The notes beneath the pieces are model-generated. The model worked only from the letters and a program-made list of their open reading frames with translations. It ran no database searches and was not told where the DNA came from. A DNA stretch of 5,792 nucleotides from Bdellovibrionales bacterium (GTDB lineage Bacteria > Bdellovibrionota > Bacteriovoracia > Bacteriovoracales > Bacteriovoracaceae): positions 1 through 5,792 of the forward strand of contig DAOVTR010000123.1 in assembly GCA_030633015.1 (NCBI GenBank), given 5' to 3'. Made by a program: the position numbers and the translations under genes. Shown here piece by piece: positions 4,145 through 5,792 of the stretch (positions are counted from its first letter, which is position 1; every line of letters begins with the position of its first letter).

Positions 4145-5792
4145 ATGAAAATAGTTATAGCGAGTGGAAAAGGTGGAACAGGTAAGACAACAATTTCTGT
4201 TAATTTAGCACATTATCTTTCAACTTTTGAAAAGAAAAAAGTAATGCTGCTTGATTGTGATGTAGAAGCGCCCAACGATAATTTATTTATTAATGCTAAT
4301 TTCACAAAGACAATAGATGTTACAGTTCCAAGACCTAAATGGAATAAAGATGCTTGTACTTTATGTGGAAAATGTACTGAAGTTTGTGAATACAATGCAA
4401 TCGCGCAAGTCAAAGATAAGATTATTATTTTTGATGAACTCTGTCACTCTTGTGGGGCATGTACGAATTTATGTCCAGAAAATGCTTTGGAATCAGTGGA
4501 TATTTCAATGGGGAAAATTGAGCTTGCCCCTAATAATAAACCATTTGCATTCGGATATGGAATTTTAAATATTGGAGAGAGTCTTGCTCCAACAGTTATT
4601 ACAAAACTAAAAGAGCAAATGAAAGATGGGTTTATTAATATTATTGATGCCTCTCCAGGGACCACTTGTCCAGTCGTAAAATCAATGGAAGATATGGATT
4701 ATTGCATTTTAGTAACAGAGCCAACTCCGTTTGGTCTAAATGATCTCAAATTAGCAGCATCATTGGCCGAAAAGATGAATCTTCCAACAGGGATTATTAT
4801 TAATAGATCTTATGATGACGACTCAATTATTGAAGATTTTGCGAAGGTGAGCAATATTCCTATTATAGGAAGAATTCCGTTTGATAAAAAATATGCTAAA
4901 AGTTATTCAAGGGGAGAGATATTAGTTGAAAAATTTTCTGAATTAAAAGAAGTTTTTTCTAATATCTATAAATCAGTTCAAACTTTAAAGTCTGTTCCCA
5001 AATGTCTAATTGAAATTGATGAAAATATTCAAGGAGAAGAGAAAGTTTTTGAGGCAAAAAAATCAAACTCGTTTACACAATATAAAGAGATGGTGGTAAT
5101 TAGTGGGAAAGGTGGAACTGGAAAAACAACGATCTCATCGGCCCTAGGTGAGTTGATGGATAATAATGTTCTTGCAGATAATGACGTTGATGCTTCTAAT
5201 CTTCATCTGCTTTGTAGCCCCGAAATTCTACACGTTGATGATTTTATTGGCGGGAAGCTCTATACGATTGATCAGAAAGCCTGTACAAATTGTGGAAAAT
5301 GTTATGATGCATGTCAATTTGATGCAATTAAAACGGCTAAAAAGGATGGAGTTACAACCTTTGAAATAAACGAGTTAATGTGTGAAGGTTGTGGGCATTG
5401 CTTCCATGTATGTCCAGTAGATGCAATATCAAGTAAAAAGGCATTAACAGGTAAGTGGTATCTTTCTAAAACTGAAAATGGGCCTTTAAGTCATGCCAAG
5501 CTCGGTATTGGCCAAGAAAATTCAGGAAAGCTCGTTAGTTTTGTAAGAAGTAATGCTGCAAAACTAGCAGAACATTTTAATGCAGATAAGATTTTAAATG
5601 ATGGCCCTCCTGGCACTGGTTGTCCTGTTATTTCATCAATTACTGGTGTTGATTTGGCCTTGGTAGTAACAGAGCCAACTCTTTCAGGAATTCATGATAT
5701 GAAAAGAGCGTTAGATCTTGCTAAGCACTTTAACGTGAAATCGTTAATTGCAGTTAATAAATTTGACTTAAACGAAGAGATGACTGAAAAAA
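4145..5792 (+). CDS. Tandem fusion of two MinD/Mrp-type P-loop ATPases, each with an inserted double 4Fe-4S ferredoxin module (COG1149-like), 3' end beyond the window
   Basis: An uninterrupted frame of 549 codons runs from ATG 4145 (AAGGAG at 4134-4139, 5 bases upstream) to the window end. Module 1 has deviant Walker A GKGGTGKTT (residues 8-16), LLDCDVEAPN (35-44), ferredoxin cysteines 71/74/77/81 and 100/103/106/110, and IIDASPGTTCPV (166-177). Module 2 has Walker A at 321-329, ADNDVDASN (344-352), cysteines 380/383/386/390 and 413/416/419/423, and NDGPPGTGCPVI (485-496); VTEPT recurs at 190-194 and 508-512. Each cysteine set fits CxxCxxCxxxC, predicting four 4Fe-4S clusters. COG1149 ATPases are cytoplasmic, usually about 280-300 residues with one module, often encoded in adjacent pairs, and of unknown exact function, with redox or Fe-S cofactor roles suspected. 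Module 1 departs from the usual DGPPGxGCP, which may mean the halves have specialised. Roughly 50 residues are probably missing at the C-terminus. A faint promoter (TTGATA 4099-4104, AATAGT 4122-4127) lies just upstream. Confidence 0.92.
   Translation, partial: MKIVIASGKGGTGKTTISVNLAHYLSTFEKKKVMLLDCDVEAPNDNLFINANFTKTIDVTVPRPKWNKDACTLCGKCTEVCEYNAIAQVKDKIIIFDELCHSCGACTNLCPENALESVDISMGKIELAPNNKPFAFGYGILNIGESLAPTVITKLKEQMKDGFINIIDASPGTTCPVVKSMEDMDYCILVTEPTPFGLNDLKLAASLAEKMNLPTGIIINRSYDDDSIIEDFAKVSNIPIIGRIPFDKKYAKSYSRGEILVEKFSELKEVFSNIYKSVQTLKSVPKCLIEIDENIQGEEKVFEAKKSNSFTQYKEMVVISGKGGTGKTTISSALGELMDNNVLADNDVDASNLHLLCSPEILHVDDFIGGKLYTIDQKACTNCGKCYDACQFDAIKTAKKDGVTTFEINELMCEGCGHCFHVCPVDAISSKKALTGKWYLSKTENGPLSHAKLGIGQENSGKLVSFVRSNAAKLAEHFNADKILNDGPPGTGCPVISSITGVDLALVVTEPTLSGIHDMKRALDLAKHFNVKSLIAVNKFDLNEEMTEK

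Noticed and set aside
4213..4665. Two antisense frames and one out-of-frame plus-strand frame (4213-4413, 4444-4665, 4317-4568)
   Set aside because: All lie within the Fe-S ATPase frame, where the P-loop and cysteine motifs fix the true reading frame.
5090..5092. Internal ATG as a separate start for the second ATPase module
   Set aside because: No Shine-Dalgarno sequence stands at a suitable distance and there is no stop codon between the modules, so a single fused product is the simpler reading.
5166..5369. Plus-strand open frame of 67 codons
   Set aside because: It is a shadow of module 2 of the Fe-S ATPase, which is read in another frame with intact cysteine motifs.

Overview
The window looks like chromosomal DNA from an AT-rich Gram-negative bacterium. 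Two proteins carry lipoprotein signal peptides with clear lipoboxes, several more have Sec signal peptides, starts have AAGGAG/GAGG-type ribosome binding sites, and genes are tightly packed. The small secreted proteins and AT-rich codon use would fit a Bdellovibrio/Bacteriovorax-like group, but that is only an impression; nothing here fixes the taxon. I saw no rRNA, tRNA, CRISPR array, transposase or phage gene.

Left part (1-1043): a minus-strand gene for a lipoprotein with a right-handed beta-helix (DUF1565-like) stops at position 25, and the few bases beyond the stop still read in frame as another beta-helix rung. The gene may therefore be interrupted. A nearly perfect 30-bp palindrome sits between its -10 box and its ribosome binding site. 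The divergent intergenic region also holds a possible 11-codon leader ORF with a good ribosome binding site.

Centre (1044-3324): a compact plus-strand operon encodes a LemA-family lipoprotein, a secreted TPM-domain protein with a glycine-rich tail, a membrane-bound TPM-domain protein and a small secreted protein of unknown function. The first three genes are joined by one-base TAATG stop/start overlaps, so they are probably translationally coupled. LemA with two TPM proteins is a recurring gene set, thought to act in the cell envelope but of poorly known function. The fourth gene follows after 9 bases and is the unexplained addition.

Next (3331-3744): a convergent minus-strand gene encodes a second small secreted protein. 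It shares one layout feature with its neighbour: one cysteine near the mature N-terminus and one almost at the C-terminus.

Right part (3745-5792): an AT-rich spacer with two short inverted repeats leads to a 35-residue membrane microprotein that may be translated from a leaderless transcript. After it comes a long plus-strand reading frame, open to the window end. It encodes two complete sets of MinD/Mrp-type P-loop ATPase motifs in tandem, each with an inserted double 4Fe-4S ferredoxin module. Proteins of this type (COG1149) are usually about 280-300 residues with one ATPase, often encoded by adjacent gene pairs. Here both are in one polypeptide with up to four predicted 4Fe-4S clusters. It is the most unusual item in the window.
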